Assembly (NCBI RefSeq): GCF_020564565.1
Contig: NZ_JAJCTD010000002.1
Location: forward strand, 310,001-374,000
Direction of reading: 5' to 3'
Length of the DNA: 64,000 bases
DNA from: Rhodobacter sp. Har01
GTDB lineage: Bacteria > Pseudomonadota > Alphaproteobacteria > Rhodobacterales > Rhodobacteraceae
Position numbers and translations under genes: made by a program. Each line of letters begins with the position of its first letter. Position 1 is the stretch's first letter. Below are positions 44,922 to 54,703 of the stretch, piece by piece. The notes beneath the pieces are model-generated. The model did not search any database. It saw only the letters and a list, made by a program, of their open reading frames with translations, and was not told where the DNA came from.

Positions 44922-47105
44922 ATGATGCCTCTCCGACTGCTGATTTCGGTCCTGCTCCTGCTGCTGGCCCCGCTGCCCGCCACGGCCGAAAGCGTTCTCT
45001 CGAAATACCTGCCCGAGATGCCCGCCGACCAGTTGGTCGAGGGGGCCGATGCCTATGGCCCCGAGCGTGACGATGTTCCCGTCGCCCCCGTGCTGAAGGG
45101 GGCCGAAACCCTTGGCTGGGTCTTCGCGACCAGCGATTTCGTCGGCACCACCGGCTATTCCGGCAAGCCGATCCACACCCTTGTGGCCGTGGACAAGAAC
45201 GCCCGGGTCATCGGCGTCGCGCTGGTCAAGCACGCCGAGCCCATCGTGCTGATCGGCATCCCCGAGGCCAAGATCAAGACGCTGGCCGCATCCTACATCG
45301 GTCTCGACCTGGTGGCCGAGGCGCAGTCGGGCGGCACCGGCCATGACGTCGACATCATATCGGGCGCGACCGTCACGGTGATGGTGATCGACGATTCCAT
45401 CGTGCGCTCGGGCCTCAAGGTCGCCCGCGCACTGGGGTTGGGCGGCCTTACGCCGGTGACTCCGTCTTCCGGCCCGGCATTCGAGATCAACCCGGATGCG
45501 CCCGTCGCCGTTGACTGGCGCGCGATGGAAGGCGACGGCACCCTGCGCCGCCTGTCGCTGGACGTGGGCCAGGTGAACGCCGCCTTCGCCGCGATGGAGG
45601 ACATGCGCGCCGCTGCCCGCGCCCTGACCGAGGCGCCCGAAACCACCTTCATCGAGATGCAGATCGCACTGGTGTCTGTCCCCGCCATCGGCAAGGCGGT
45701 GCTGGGCGAGGCCGAATACGCCAACTTGGCCGGCTGGCTGGAGCCGAACGAACACGCCATCGTCGTGGTCGGCCGAGGACTCTACAGCTTCAAGGGGTCG
45801 GGCTACGTGCGCGGCGGCATCTTCGACCGGATCGTGCTGATCCAGGACGACGTCTCGGTCCGCTTCCGCGACCGGATGCACCGCCGGCTGGTCTCGGTCG
45901 CCGCCCCCGGCCACCCCGAATTCACCGAGGCCGACCTGTTCAAGATCCCCCCCGATGCGGGGTTCGACCCGACCAAACCCTTCCGCCTGCAGCTCCTGGT
46001 GCATCGCGAAGTGGGGCCGATCGAAAAGGTCTTCACCACCTTCGACCTGACCTACCAACTGCCGCAAGCCTATCTGCGCCCCGTCGCCGTGGCCCCCGCG
46101 GCCGAACCGGGGGCCGCCGAAGCCACCGCCGCGCAGGACGAAGGCGCCGCCCAGCAGGCGCTGTGGAAAAAGATCTGGGCCGGCTCACGGCTGGAAATCG
46201 CGGTGCTGGCCGCGATGCTGGTGGTGCTGACGGCGGTGTTCTTCTTCCAAAGCCTCGCCACCCGGAATGCGCGGGCCTTCTTCTGGTTCCGCATCGGCTT
46301 TCTCACCGTCACGCTGGTCTTCCTGGGCTGGTACGCCAATGCGCAACTGTCTGTCGTCAACCTGATGGCGCTGTTCGGCGCGCTGATGGCCGGGTTCAGC
46401 TGGCAAGCGTTCCTTCTCGACCCGCTGACCTTCATCCTGTGGTTCTCGGTCGCCGCCGCGCTGCTGTTCTGGGGCCGCGGCGCCTATTGTGGCTGGCTCT
46501 GCCCGTTCGGAGCCTTGCAGGAACTGACCAACCGCATCGCCAAGGCGATGCACATCCCGCAATGGACACTGCCCTGGGGCCTGCACGAACGCCTCTGGCC
46601 GCTGAAATACATGCTGTTCCTGGCCCTGTTCGGCGTCAGCCTGACCAGCATCGAGCAGGCCGAGCACCTGGCCGAGGTTGAACCCTTCAAGACGGCCATC
46701 ATCCTGAAATTCGTCCGCGCCTGGCCCTTCGTGGCCTATGCCGTGGCACTTCTGGTCGCCGGCCTGTTCGTGGAACGCTTCTACTGCCGCTACCTTTGCC
46801 CGCTGGGCGCGGCGCTGGCGATCCCGGCCCGCATCCGCATGTTCGACTGGCTCAAGCGCTACAAGGACTGCGGCAACCCCTGCCAGACCTGCGCCAAGGA
46901 ATGCATGGTCCAGGCCATTCACCCGACCGGCGAGATCAACCCGAACGAATGCCTGAACTGCCTGCATTGCCAGGTTCTGTACCAGTCCAAGTCCATCTGC
47001 CCCGTGGTCATCAAGCGCGAAAAGCGGCGCGAAAGCGTTTCCGCCAGTCCCGCGCGCGACCTTGGGCATCACCCCAATGCCTCACCACCCCAAATTTCAA
47101 ACTGA
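44922..47105 (+). CDS. nosR: NosR, flavo-iron-sulfur protein for N2O reduction
   Basis: 727 residues. Signal peptide ~1-22; periplasmic flavin domain with FMN-attachment motif SGAT-VT (~147-152); about five or six membrane helices (~395-625), two carrying CxxxCP ('[12 protein letters not shown]', '[12 protein letters not shown]'); and two C-terminal cytoplasmic [4Fe-4S] motifs ('[12 protein letters not shown]', then 'CLNCLHC...C'). It passes electrons toward NosZ and supports its expression and maturation. ATG 44922 was chosen over continuing upstream because of the promoter and signal peptide. nosZ begins 13 bp later. Confidence 0.95.
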   Translation: MMPLRLLISVLLLLLAPLPATAESVLSKYLPEMPADQLVEGADAYGPERDDVPVAPVLKGAETLGWVFATSDFVGTTGYSGKPIHTLVAVDKNARVIGVALVKHAEPIVLIGIPEAKIKTLAASYIGLDLVAEAQSGGTGHDVDIISGATVTVMVIDDSIVRSGLKVARALGLGGLTPVTPSSGPAFEINPDAPVAVDWRAMEGDGTLRRLSLDVGQVNAAFAAMEDMRAAARALTEAPETTFIEMQIALVSVPAIGKAVLGEAEYANLAGWLEPNEHAIVVVGRGLYSFKGSGYVRGGIFDRIVLIQDDVSVRFRDRMHRRLVSVAAPGHPEFTEADLFKIPPDAGFDPTKPFRLQLLVHREVGPIEKVFTTFDLTYQLPQAYLRPVAVAPAAEPGAAEATAAQDEGAAQQALWKKIWAGSRLEIAVLAAMLVVLTAVFFFQSLATRNARAFFWFRIGFLTVTLVFLGWYANAQLSVVNLMALFGALMAGFSWQAFLLDPLTFILWFSVAAALLFWGRGAYCGWLCPFGALQELTNRIAKAMHIPQWTLPWGLHERLWPLKYMLFLALFGVSLTSIEQAEHLAEVEPFKTAIILKFVRAWPFVAYAVALLVAGLFVERFYCRYLCPLGAALAIPARIRMFDWLKRYKDCGNPCQTCAKECMVQAIHPTGEINPNECLNCLHCQVLYQSKSICPVVIKREKRRESVSASPARDLGHHPNASPPQISN

Positions 47106-47118
47106 AGGGAGTAGACCC

Positions 47119-49068
47119 ATGTCACAGGATCCGAAATCAGGTCTCAGCCGGCGCGCGCTTCTGGGCGCCACGGCAGGTGGCGCGGCGCTGGCCGGCGCCA
47201 TCGGCGGCCGCCTTGCGCTGACTGGCGGCGCGGTCGGCGTTGCCACCGTTGCCGCCACCGGCACGGCCCAGGCCGCCGGCGACGGTGCCATGGTCGCACC
47301 CGGCCAGCTGGACGAATACTATGGCTTCTGGTCAAGCGGCCAGACCGGAGAACTGCGCATCCTGGGCGTGCCCTCGATGCGCGAGTTGATGCGGGTGCCG
47401 GTGTTCAACCGCTGCTCGGCCACCGGCTGGGGGGCCACGAACGAATCGATCCGCATCCATCAGCGGACGATGACCGACAAGACAAAGAAATTCCTCGAAG
47501 CCAATGGCAAGAAGATCCACGACAACGGCGATCTGCACCACGTCCACATGTCCTACACCGAGGGCAAGTATGACGGCCGGTTCCTGTTCATGAACGACAA
47601 GGCCAACACCCGCGTCGCCCGGGTGCGCTGCGACGTGATGAAATGCGACGCCATCCTCGAGGTGCCGAACGCCAAGGCGATCCACGGCATGCGGCCGCAG
47701 AAATGGCCCAAGTCCACCTACATCTTCGCCAACGGCGAGGACGAGGCGCCGCTGGTCAACGACGGCACCACGATGACCGACGACTCGACCTACGTGAACA
47801 TCTTCACCGCCGTCGACGTGGAAAGCTGGACCCCGGCCTGGCAGGTGATCGTCTCGGGCAACCTCGACAACTGCGATGCCGATTACGAAGGCAAGTGGGC
47901 CTTTTCCACCTCCTACAACTCGGAAATGGGCATGACCCTGGCCGACATGACGGCCAGCGACATGGACCACGTCGTGGTGTTCAACATTGCCGAGATCGAA
48001 AAGGCCGTGGCGGCGGGCGAGGGGCAGGAGCTGAACGGCGTCCGCGTGCTGGACGGGCGGAAAGAAGCGAACAGCGCCTTCACCCGCTATATCCCCATCG
48101 CCAACAACCCGCACGGCTGCAACATGGCGCCGGACCGCAAGCACCTGTGCATCGGCGGCAAGCTGTCGCCCACCGTCTCGGTGATCGACGTCACCAAGCT
48201 GGACGCGGTCTTTGCCGGCGCCGATCCGCGCAGCGCCGTGGTGGCCGAACCCGAGCTGGGTCTTGGCCCGCTGCACAACGCCTTTGACGGCAAGGGCAAC
48301 GTCTACACCAGCCTGTTCCTGGACAGCCAGGTGGTGAAGTGGAACATCGACAAGGCCATCGCCGCCTACAACGGCGAGGCCGTCGATCCGATCCTTGAAA
48401 AGGTCGACGTGCATTACCAGCCCGGCCACCTCAAGACCTCGCACGGCGAAACGCTTGAGGCGGACGGCAAATGGATGGTCGTGCTGTGCAAGTTCAGCAA
48501 GGACCGCTTCCTGAACGTCGGCCCGCTGAAACCCGAGAATGACCAGTTGTTCGACATCTCGGGCGACAAGATGGTGCTCGTGCATGACGGCCCGAACTTC
48601 GCCGAACCGCATGACGCCATCGCCGTCCACGCCTCGAAGATGACCAACATCCGCTCGGTCTGGGACCGCAATGACACGATGTGGGCCGAGACCCGCCGCC
48701 AGGCCGAGGCCGATGGCGTGGACCTCGACGCCTACAACGACGCTGTCATTCGCGACAAGGACGACCCGACCAAGGTGCGCGTCTACATGGCCAGCCAGGC
48801 GCCTCAGTTCAGCCTGGAGAGTTTTACCGTCAAGCAAGACGACGAGGTGACGGTGATCATCACCAACCTCGACGACATCGACGACCTGACCCACGGCTTC
48901 ACCATGGGCAACCATGGCGTAGCCATGGAGATCGGGCCGCAGGCCACGAGTTCGATCACCTTCAAGGCGGCGCAACCGGGGGTCTACTGGTATTATTGCC
49001 AGTGGTTCTGCCACGCCCTGCACATGGAGATGCGCGGCCGGATGTTCGTCGAGCCGAAGGCGGCGTAA
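47119..49068 (+). CDS. nosZ: nitrous-oxide reductase NosZ (clade I)
   Basis: 649 residues. Tat signal 'SRRALLG' (~10-16) and a ~50-residue leader, so exported folded. Seven-bladed propeller with CuZ histidines (HH at ~140-141, H143, 'NNPHGCNM', '[11 protein letters not shown]', 'AEPHDA'). CuA site C627-x3-C631-x3-H635-x2-M638 in the cupredoxin tail, all present. Reduces N2O to N2 in the periplasm as the last denitrification step. ATG 47119 has AAGGGAG. Confidence 0.98.
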   Translation: MSQDPKSGLSRRALLGATAGGAALAGAIGGRLALTGGAVGVATVAATGTAQAAGDGAMVAPGQLDEYYGFWSSGQTGELRILGVPSMRELMRVPVFNRCSATGWGATNESIRIHQRTMTDKTKKFLEANGKKIHDNGDLHHVHMSYTEGKYDGRFLFMNDKANTRVARVRCDVMKCDAILEVPNAKAIHGMRPQKWPKSTYIFANGEDEAPLVNDGTTMTDDSTYVNIFTAVDVESWTPAWQVIVSGNLDNCDADYEGKWAFSTSYNSEMGMTLADMTASDMDHVVVFNIAEIEKAVAAGEGQELNGVRVLDGRKEANSAFTRYIPIANNPHGCNMAPDRKHLCIGGKLSPTVSVIDVTKLDAVFAGADPRSAVVAEPELGLGPLHNAFDGKGNVYTSLFLDSQVVKWNIDKAIAAYNGEAVDPILEKVDVHYQPGHLKTSHGETLEADGKWMVVLCKFSKDRFLNVGPLKPENDQLFDISGDKMVLVHDGPNFAEPHDAIAVHASKMTNIRSVWDRNDTMWAETRRQAEADGVDLDAYNDAVIRDKDDPTKVRVYMASQAPQFSLESFTVKQDDEVTVIITNLDDIDDLTHGFTMGNHGVAMEIGPQATSSITFKAAQPGVYWYYCQWFCHALHMEMRGRMFVEPKAA

Positions 49069-49072
49069 GGCC

Positions 49073-50401
49073 ATGCTGACCCGCCTGCTTGCCGTGCTGA
49101 TCCTGCTCGCCGCGCCGCTGATGGCCGCGGAGATTGCGGTTGCGCCGGGGGCGGGCACCCTGGCCACAGCCATTGCCGGCGCCACCCCCGGCGATGTGTT
49201 GCGGCTGTCGGACGGGGCCTATCTGGGCCCCGTCACTCTGGACCGGACCCTGACCCTGACGGGTCCGCAGGGCGCGGTGGTCGATGGCGGTGGCGAGGGC
49301 ACCGTCATCACCATCACCGGCGACGACGTGGCGGTCCGCGGGATCACCGTCACGGGGTCCGGCAGCCAGAACAAGGACATCGACGCCGGCATCAAGATCG
49401 TCAAGGGCGCCGACCGGGCGCTGATTGAGGGCGTCACGCTTCGGGGCAACATGCACGGCGTCGATGTGCATGGCGGGCATGACACGTTGGTCCGCAACAA
49501 CGTGATCGACGGCGGCCAGAACTCCCGCATGAACGAACGCGGCAACGGTATCTATGTCTGGAACAGCCCCGGCACTGTGGTCGAAGGCAACAGCATCCGC
49601 TGGGGCCGCGACGGCATCTTCTCCAACGCCTCGCGAAAGGGCACCTACCGCAACAACACCTTCCGCGACCTGCGCTTCGCCGTGCACTACATGTACACCC
49701 ACGACAGCGAGGTGTCGGGCAACATCAGCATCGGCAACCACCTGGGCTTTGCCATCATGTTCTCCGACCGGGTGGTGGTGAAGGACAACCTCTCCTTGGG
49801 CGACCGCGAACACGGCGTCATGCTGAACTTCGCCAACAATGCCGACATCTCGGGCAACCTGGTCCGCGGCGGCACCAGGAAGTGCACCTTCATCTACAAT
49901 GCCCACAAGAACCTGATCTACGAGAACCGGTTCGAGGGCTGCGACATCGGCATCCACTTCACCGCCGGGTCGGAACGCAACGTGCTGACCGGGAACGCCT
50001 TCCTCGGCAACCGCGAGCAGGTGAAATACGTCGGCACAAGGCATGTCGAGTGGAGTTTCGAGGGCCGCGGCAACTTCTGGTCCGACCACCCGGCCTTCGA
50101 CCTGAACGGCGACGGTCTGGCCGACAGCGTGTTCCGCCCGAACGACCTGATGGACCACATCCTGTGGTCGCAACCCGCCGCCGCCCTGCTGACCGGATCG
50201 CCGGCCGTGCAGCTGGTGCGCTGGAGCCAGAAGAATTTCCCGGCCACGCTGCCCGGCGGCGTGCTGGATTCCCATCCGCTGATGACGCCCGTCGTCATCG
50301 ACGTCCCGCCCGCGATTGCGGCCCTTGAGGCCGAGGTTGCCGGGCGCTGGGCGAAAGGTAGCCATGATGACATCGACGCTGAAAATCTCGTCTCTCACTA
50401 A
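49073..50401 (+). CDS. nosD: NosD, periplasmic copper-site maturation protein
   Basis: 442 residues: signal peptide ~1-17, then right-handed beta-helix (CASH) repeats with recurrent 'NxxxG/N' turns ('LVRNNVIDGG', 'VVEGNSIRWG', 'NVLTGNAFLGN'). With NosF and NosY it supplies copper/sulfur for the CuZ site of NosZ. Its end overlaps nosF by 38 bp. Confidence 0.95.
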   Translation: MLTRLLAVLILLAAPLMAAEIAVAPGAGTLATAIAGATPGDVLRLSDGAYLGPVTLDRTLTLTGPQGAVVDGGGEGTVITITGDDVAVRGITVTGSGSQNKDIDAGIKIVKGADRALIEGVTLRGNMHGVDVHGGHDTLVRNNVIDGGQNSRMNERGNGIYVWNSPGTVVEGNSIRWGRDGIFSNASRKGTYRNNTFRDLRFAVHYMYTHDSEVSGNISIGNHLGFAIMFSDRVVVKDNLSLGDREHGVMLNFANNADISGNLVRGGTRKCTFIYNAHKNLIYENRFEGCDIGIHFTAGSERNVLTGNAFLGNREQVKYVGTRHVEWSFEGRGNFWSDHPAFDLNGDGLADSVFRPNDLMDHILWSQPAAALLTGSPAVQLVRWSQKNFPATLPGGVLDSHPLMTPVVIDVPPAIAALEAEVAGRWAKGSHDDIDAENLVSH

Positions 50402-51263
50402 GACATTCGCCGGCGTCCCGGCGCTGGACGCGGTCTCGCTGACCGTGCAGCCGGGCCAGCGCGCGGCACTTCTGGGCCACAACGGCGCCGGGAAGTCGAC
50501 GCTGATGAAGATCGTGCTGGGGCTGATCCCGTTCGATAGCGGCACCGTCGATGTCTGCGGCGCGGCGCCGGGGTCGGCGGCGGCGCGGGCACAGGTGGCC
50601 TACCTGCCCGAAAACGCCGCCTTCCACCCCGCCCTGACCGGGCAGGAACAGATCGCGCACTACCTTTCGCTCCGCGGGGAAAGCCCGAAACAGGCTCTAC
50701 GCCTGCTGGAACGGGTCGGTTTGCACGAAGCCGCCCGCCGCCGCATCGGCACCTATTCCAAGGGCATGCGGCAGCGGGTGGGCCTTGCGCAGGCGCTGAT
50801 CGGCAAGCCCCGCCTTCTGGTGCTGGACGAACCGACCAGCGGCCTTGACCCGGTCTCGCGCCGCGATTTCTACGCGCTGCTGGACGGGCTGGCCGCCGAG
50901 GGCGCGGCGATCCTCTTGTCCTCGCACGCCCTGACCGAGGTCGAGGCCCGCACCGACCGCATCCTGATCCTGTCGCGTGGCCGCATGGTCGCCACCGGCA
51001 CCCTCGGCGATTTGCGCCGCACCGCCGACCTGCCGGTGACGATGCACGTCACCCCCGTCAACGGCTATGCGAGCGAAATCGAGCGGGCCCTGCCCGGCGC
51101 CATCAGGGTGGGCGCCGATCTGCGGCTGACCTGCGGGCAGGATGAAAAGCTGGCCGTCCTGGGCCGCATCACCGGCTTGGGCGCCAAGGTCGCCGACATC
51201 GAGGTGACGCCGCCCAGCCTGGAAGACATCTACAGCCACTTCAGCCAAAGGGACGGGCAATGA
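50364..51263 (+). CDS. nosF: NosF, ABC transporter ATPase for NosZ maturation
   Basis: 299 residues. Walker A 'GHNGAGKST', signature 'YSKGMRQRVG', Walker B 'LLVLDEPTSGLDP'. Forms the NosDFY complex. ATG 50364 follows AAAGG; a second ATG comes directly after. The start lies inside the 3' end of nosD, an unusually long overlap for this operon. Confidence 0.94.
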   Translation: MMTSTLKISSLTKTFAGVPALDAVSLTVQPGQRAALLGHNGAGKSTLMKIVLGLIPFDSGTVDVCGAAPGSAAARAQVAYLPENAAFHPALTGQEQIAHYLSLRGESPKQALRLLERVGLHEAARRRIGTYSKGMRQRVGLAQALIGKPRLLVLDEPTSGLDPVSRRDFYALLDGLAAEGAAILLSSHALTEVEARTDRILILSRGRMVATGTLGDLRRTADLPVTMHVTPVNGYASEIERALPGAIRVGADLRLTCGQDEKLAVLGRITGLGAKVADIEVTPPSLEDIYSHFSQRDGQ

Positions 51264-52084
51264 TCGGCCGCATCCTCGCCACCGCGGGCACCGAATTCCG
51301 CATCGCCCTGCGCAACCGCTGGGTCGCCATCGCCGTTGTCCTGATGGCGCTGTTCTCGCTGGTCCTTTCCGCTGCCGGCTCGGCCCCCACCGGCGGGCTG
51401 GGGGTTGACCGGCTGTCGGTCACCGTCGCCTCGCTGACGTCGCTGGCGGTCTACCTCGTGCCCCTTGTCGCCCTGCTGATGAGCTTCGATGCCGTCGCAG
51501 GCGAGGTCGAACGCGGTACCCTGCCGCTGCTGCTGACCTATCCGGTTGCGCGGGTGGAAATCCTGCTGGGCAAGCTTCTGGCCCATCTCGCCGTGCTGAC
51601 CATCGCAGTCGCTGTCGGCTACGGCCTTGCCGCGGCGGCCGCCCTGTGGGTGGACCCCGACTCCGCCTCGGGTCTGCCGTCGCTGCTGCGGCTGGGCTGG
51701 ACGTCCATCCTGCTGGGCGCCACCTTCCTCGGCGCGGGCTATGCGCTGTCTTCGCTGGCGCGGCGTCCGTCCGGCGCGGCCGGGCTGGCGATGGGCCTCT
51801 GGCTGGGGGCGGTCGTGCTGTATGACCTTGGCCTTCTTGCCGCCGTGGTCGCAGACAACGGCGGCTGGTTCACCACCGACCTCTTCCCCTTCGCCCTGCT
51901 GGCGAACCCCGCCGACGCCTTCCGCCTGTTCAACCTCGCCGCCTCCGAGGCCACCGCCGCCGCGGCCGGCGTGGCGGGCGCGGCCAATTCCATTCCGCTC
52001 TGGCAATCGGCGGCTTCGGTCCTGCTCTGGCCGCTTCTGGCGCTGGTACTGGCCACCGCCGCCTTCCGAAAGGTGACGCCATGA
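51260..52084 (+). CDS. nosY: NosY, ABC transporter permease for NosZ maturation
   Basis: 274 residues, six membrane helices (~20-40, ~60-80, ~105-130, ~145-165, ~175-200, ~245-268), 'DAVAGEVERGTLPLLLTYPV' (~76-95) typical of ABC-2 permeases. Partner of NosF. Overlaps both neighbours by 4 bp. Confidence 0.94.
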   Translation: MIGRILATAGTEFRIALRNRWVAIAVVLMALFSLVLSAAGSAPTGGLGVDRLSVTVASLTSLAVYLVPLVALLMSFDAVAGEVERGTLPLLLTYPVARVEILLGKLLAHLAVLTIAVAVGYGLAAAAALWVDPDSASGLPSLLRLGWTSILLGATFLGAGYALSSLARRPSGAAGLAMGLWLGAVVLYDLGLLAAVVADNGGWFTTDLFPFALLANPADAFRLFNLAASEATAAAAGVAGAANSIPLWQSAASVLLWPLLALVLATAAFRKVTP

Positions 52085-52647
52085 AACGCGCGCTGCTGCT
52101 GATCCTGTTTCTTACCGCCTGCAAGCAAGACGCCCAGGACATCTCGCCCGTGGCCCTGACCGAGCAAGCGGTCGGGCACTATTGCCAGATGGACCTGCTG
52201 GAACACCCCGGCCCCAAGGCGCAGGTGCATCTTGAAGGCCTGCCCGCCATGCCGCTGTTCTTCAGCCAGGTCCGTGACGCCGTGGCCTATTCCCGCCTGC
52301 CCGAACAGGATGGCGTGATCCTGGCGATCTATGTCAACGACATGGGCGCCCCCGGGGCCACCTGGGAAATTCCCGGCGCGACGAACTGGATTCCGGCGAC
52401 GACGGCGCATTACGTGATGGGGTCGCGGGCCGAAGGCGGCATGGGCGCGCCGGAACTGGTGCCCTTTGTCGATCTGGACAAGGCCGCCGCCTTTGCGGCC
52501 GCAAACGGCGGCAGCGTGGTCGCGCTGGCCGCGGTGCCGGACGCCGCCGTGATCGCCCCGGTTGCGCTGGATGGAAGGGCCGATCCGGTTGACGACGCCG
52601 ACTATGACCAGCGCCTCAAATCCCTGTCCGACAAGATCGGAGGATGA
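52081..52647 (+). CDS. nosL: NosL, outer-membrane/periplasmic copper chaperone lipoprotein
   Basis: 188 residues. Lipobox LTAC with Cys14; Cu(I)-binding Cys-x-Met ('HYCQMDLLEHPGPKAQ', C33/M35); C-terminal 'WIPATTAHYVMGSRAEGGMG' region with further Met and His. Delivers Cu(I) to NosZ. Ends 4 bp before nosX. Confidence 0.93.
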   Translation: MKRALLLILFLTACKQDAQDISPVALTEQAVGHYCQMDLLEHPGPKAQVHLEGLPAMPLFFSQVRDAVAYSRLPEQDGVILAIYVNDMGAPGATWEIPGATNWIPATTAHYVMGSRAEGGMGAPELVPFVDLDKAAAFAAANGGSVVALAAVPDAAVIAPVALDGRADPVDDADYDQRLKSLSDKIGG

Positions 52648-52651
52648 CCCG

Positions 52652-53560
52652 ATGCTGACCCGCCGCCGCTTCCTGACTGTCTCGGCCGCCGCCCTTGGCG
52701 CCTCGATGGCCCATGCCGCCGAGCCGCCCTTCGTCTGGCAGGGCATCGCCCTGGGCGCCCGGGCAACCATTCGCCTGTCGCACCCCGACGCCGCCGCGAT
52801 CACCGCCCGCGCCGCGGCCGAGATTTCACGGCTTGAGGGCATTTTCAGCCTGTACAGAGCCGATTCCGCCGTGATGCGACTGAACGCGACGGGCCGCCTG
52901 GACGCCCCGCCGCCCGAGCTTCTGGAATGCCTGTCACTTGCCGGCGCGGTGCATGGCGCCACCGAGGGTCTGTTCGACCCCACGATCCAGCCGCTCTGGG
53001 CGCTGTGGGCCCAGCGCGCCTCGGCTGGCACCCGGCCGTCGGCGGCCGAGCTTGCGTCGGCCCGCGCCCTTGGCGGTTGGGGCGAGGTGCGGCTGGACGC
53101 AAGCGAAATCACCCTGGCCCCCGGCATGGCGCTGACGTTGAACGGCATCGCCCAGGGCACCATCGCCGACCGCATCGCGGCGCTGTTGCAGGCAGAGGGC
53201 CTGACTGACATCCTGATCGACACCGGAGAGTTGCGCGCCTTGGGCGAGCAGCCGGGCGGCGGCGCCTGGCCAGTGCGGCTGGCCCAAGGTGGCGAGGTCG
53301 CCCTGTGCGCCCGCGCGCTGGCCACGTCATCGCCGGTTGGCACCCTATTCGATGCAGAGGGCCGCCATGGCCACATCCTGCACCCCACAACCGGCGAACC
53401 GGCGTTGCCGATGTGGCGCGCGATCAGTCTGTCGGCTCCATCTGCCGCACTGGCTGATGCGCTTTCGACCGCGGCCTGCCTTGCCCGTTCGCGGACGGAG
53501 ATCGAGCGAAGCCTGTCCGGCTTCGGCCAGGTGCGCTGCGAGGCGGCCATTGCCGCTTGA
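52652..53560 (+). CDS. nosX: NosX, ApbE-type FMN transferase
   Basis: 302 residues. Tat signal 'RRRFLTVSAAALGASMAHA' (~4-22). ApbE fold with 'GLFDPTIQPLWALW' (~112-125), 'LNGIAQGTIADRI' and 'LIDTGELRALGEQPGG'. Attaches FMN to NosR at the SGAT motif. ATG 52652 has a strong GGAGG. Last gene of nosRZDFYLX; convergent with flgI over a 54-bp gap. Confidence 0.93.
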   Translation: MLTRRRFLTVSAAALGASMAHAAEPPFVWQGIALGARATIRLSHPDAAAITARAAAEISRLEGIFSLYRADSAVMRLNATGRLDAPPPELLECLSLAGAVHGATEGLFDPTIQPLWALWAQRASAGTRPSAAELASARALGGWGEVRLDASEITLAPGMALTLNGIAQGTIADRIAALLQAEGLTDILIDTGELRALGEQPGGGAWPVRLAQGGEVALCARALATSSPVGTLFDAEGRHGHILHPTTGEPALPMWRAISLSAPSAALADALSTAACLARSRTEIERSLSGFGQVRCEAAIAA

Positions 53561-53614
53561 CTGCCGCCTGGTCAGGGTCGCTGCGGCCGCCGGATGGCGC
53601 GCACCGCCCTGGGG

Positions 53615-54703
53615 CTATTGCACGATGAACTCTGCATGCAGGGCGCCTGCGGCATTGATGCTTTTCAGGATGTCGATCATGTCGTAGGGGGCAACACCTA
53701 GGGCGTTCAGGCCGGCCACGACTTCGGAAAGGCTGGTTCCGGGCGGCAACTCGGCAAGGCCCGAACCGTTGCTAGAGATATTCGCAGCGGTCCGCGGGAC
53801 GACAACGGATTCGCCCTCGGCAAAGGGGTTGGGCTGCACGACCAGGGGGTTTTCCTCCACCCTCAGGGTCAGGTTGCCCTGCGCCACTGCGACCCGGCTG
53901 ATCCGCACGTCCGCACCCATGACAATGGTGCCCGAGCGCTGGTCGACCACAACCCGCGCACGGGTTTCCGGCTCGACCAAGAGGCCCTCGATACTTGCGA
54001 TGGCATGAGCCGGGGCCAGGCCGGTGCGGTCCAGATCAAGCGAGACGGTGCCGGAATCCAGCATGGCCGCGACCCGCTTGCCGAAACTGGCGTTGATCAC
54101 CTTTTCGATCCGCGCCGCCGTGGTGAAGTCGGCCGCCTTCAACGCCAGCCGCACCGATGATACCGCAGTGAAATCGAACGGAACCTCGCGTTCCACACGG
54201 GCGCCGGCGGGGATCGTGCCGGCCGTCGGCACGCCCTGGACCACGCGCGCCGCATCGCCTTCTGCCGAGACTCCGCCGGCAATGATCGTGCCCTGGGCGA
54301 CCGCATAGATCTGGCCGTCCGCGCCATTCAGCGGCGTCATCACAAGGGTGCCGCCCAGCAGGCTTTTTGCGTCGCCGATGGCAGAGACGGTCACGTCGAT
54401 CCGGCCGCCGGCCCGCGCGAAGGGTGGCAGGGTGGCGGTTACGAAGACTGCGGCCACGTTCTTGGGCCGATACTCTTCGCCCGAGACGTTGACGCCCAGG
54501 CGTTCCAGCATGTTGGCCATGATCTCTTCGGTGAAAGGCGCGTTGCGGATGCCATCGCCGGTGCCGTTCAGGCCCACGACAAGGCCATAACCCACCAGGT
54601 CGTTGCCGCGCACGCCGTCGATCTCGACCAGGTCCTTGATGCGGACCCCTTCGGCAAAGGCCGGAAGGCCAAGGAACAGCAGGAACAGGATCAGGCGGAT
54701 CAT
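53615..54703 (-). CDS. flgI: flagellar P-ring protein FlgI
   Basis: 362 residues. Signal peptide ~1-17; 'IKDLVEIDGVRGNDLVGYGLVVGL' (two parts, ~22-46), 'NVAAVFVTATLPPFAR' and the C-terminal 'DMIDILKSINAAGALHAEFIVQ'. Forms the periplasmic P ring with FlgA's help. Last gene of motB?-flgE-flgK-flgL-flgI run; 4-bp overlap with flgL. Confidence 0.96.
   Translation of the reverse strand: MIRLILFLLFLGLPAFAEGVRIKDLVEIDGVRGNDLVGYGLVVGLNGTGDGIRNAPFTEEIMANMLERLGVNVSGEEYRPKNVAAVFVTATLPPFARAGGRIDVTVSAIGDAKSLLGGTLVMTPLNGADGQIYAVAQGTIIAGGVSAEGDAARVVQGVPTAGTIPAGARVEREVPFDFTAVSSVRLALKAADFTTAARIEKVINASFGKRVAAMLDSGTVSLDLDRTGLAPAHAIASIEGLLVEPETRARVVVDQRSGTIVMGADVRISRVAVAQGNLTLRVEENPLVVQPNPFAEGESVVVPRTAANISSNGSGLAELPPGTSLSEVVAGLNALGVAPYDMIDILKSINAAGALHAEFIVQ

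Noticed and set aside
44575..44925. A 116-codon plus-strand frame overlapping the nosR leader
   Set aside because: No signal, domain or ribosome site; overlaps the Cys-motif gene in another frame and ends on the nosR start.
43254..46067. A 937-codon open frame on the minus strand across the Crp/Fnr gene and nosR
   Set aside because: It is antisense to nosR and out of frame with the regulator, with low-complexity His/Asp/Gly-rich composition typical of high-GC shadow frames.
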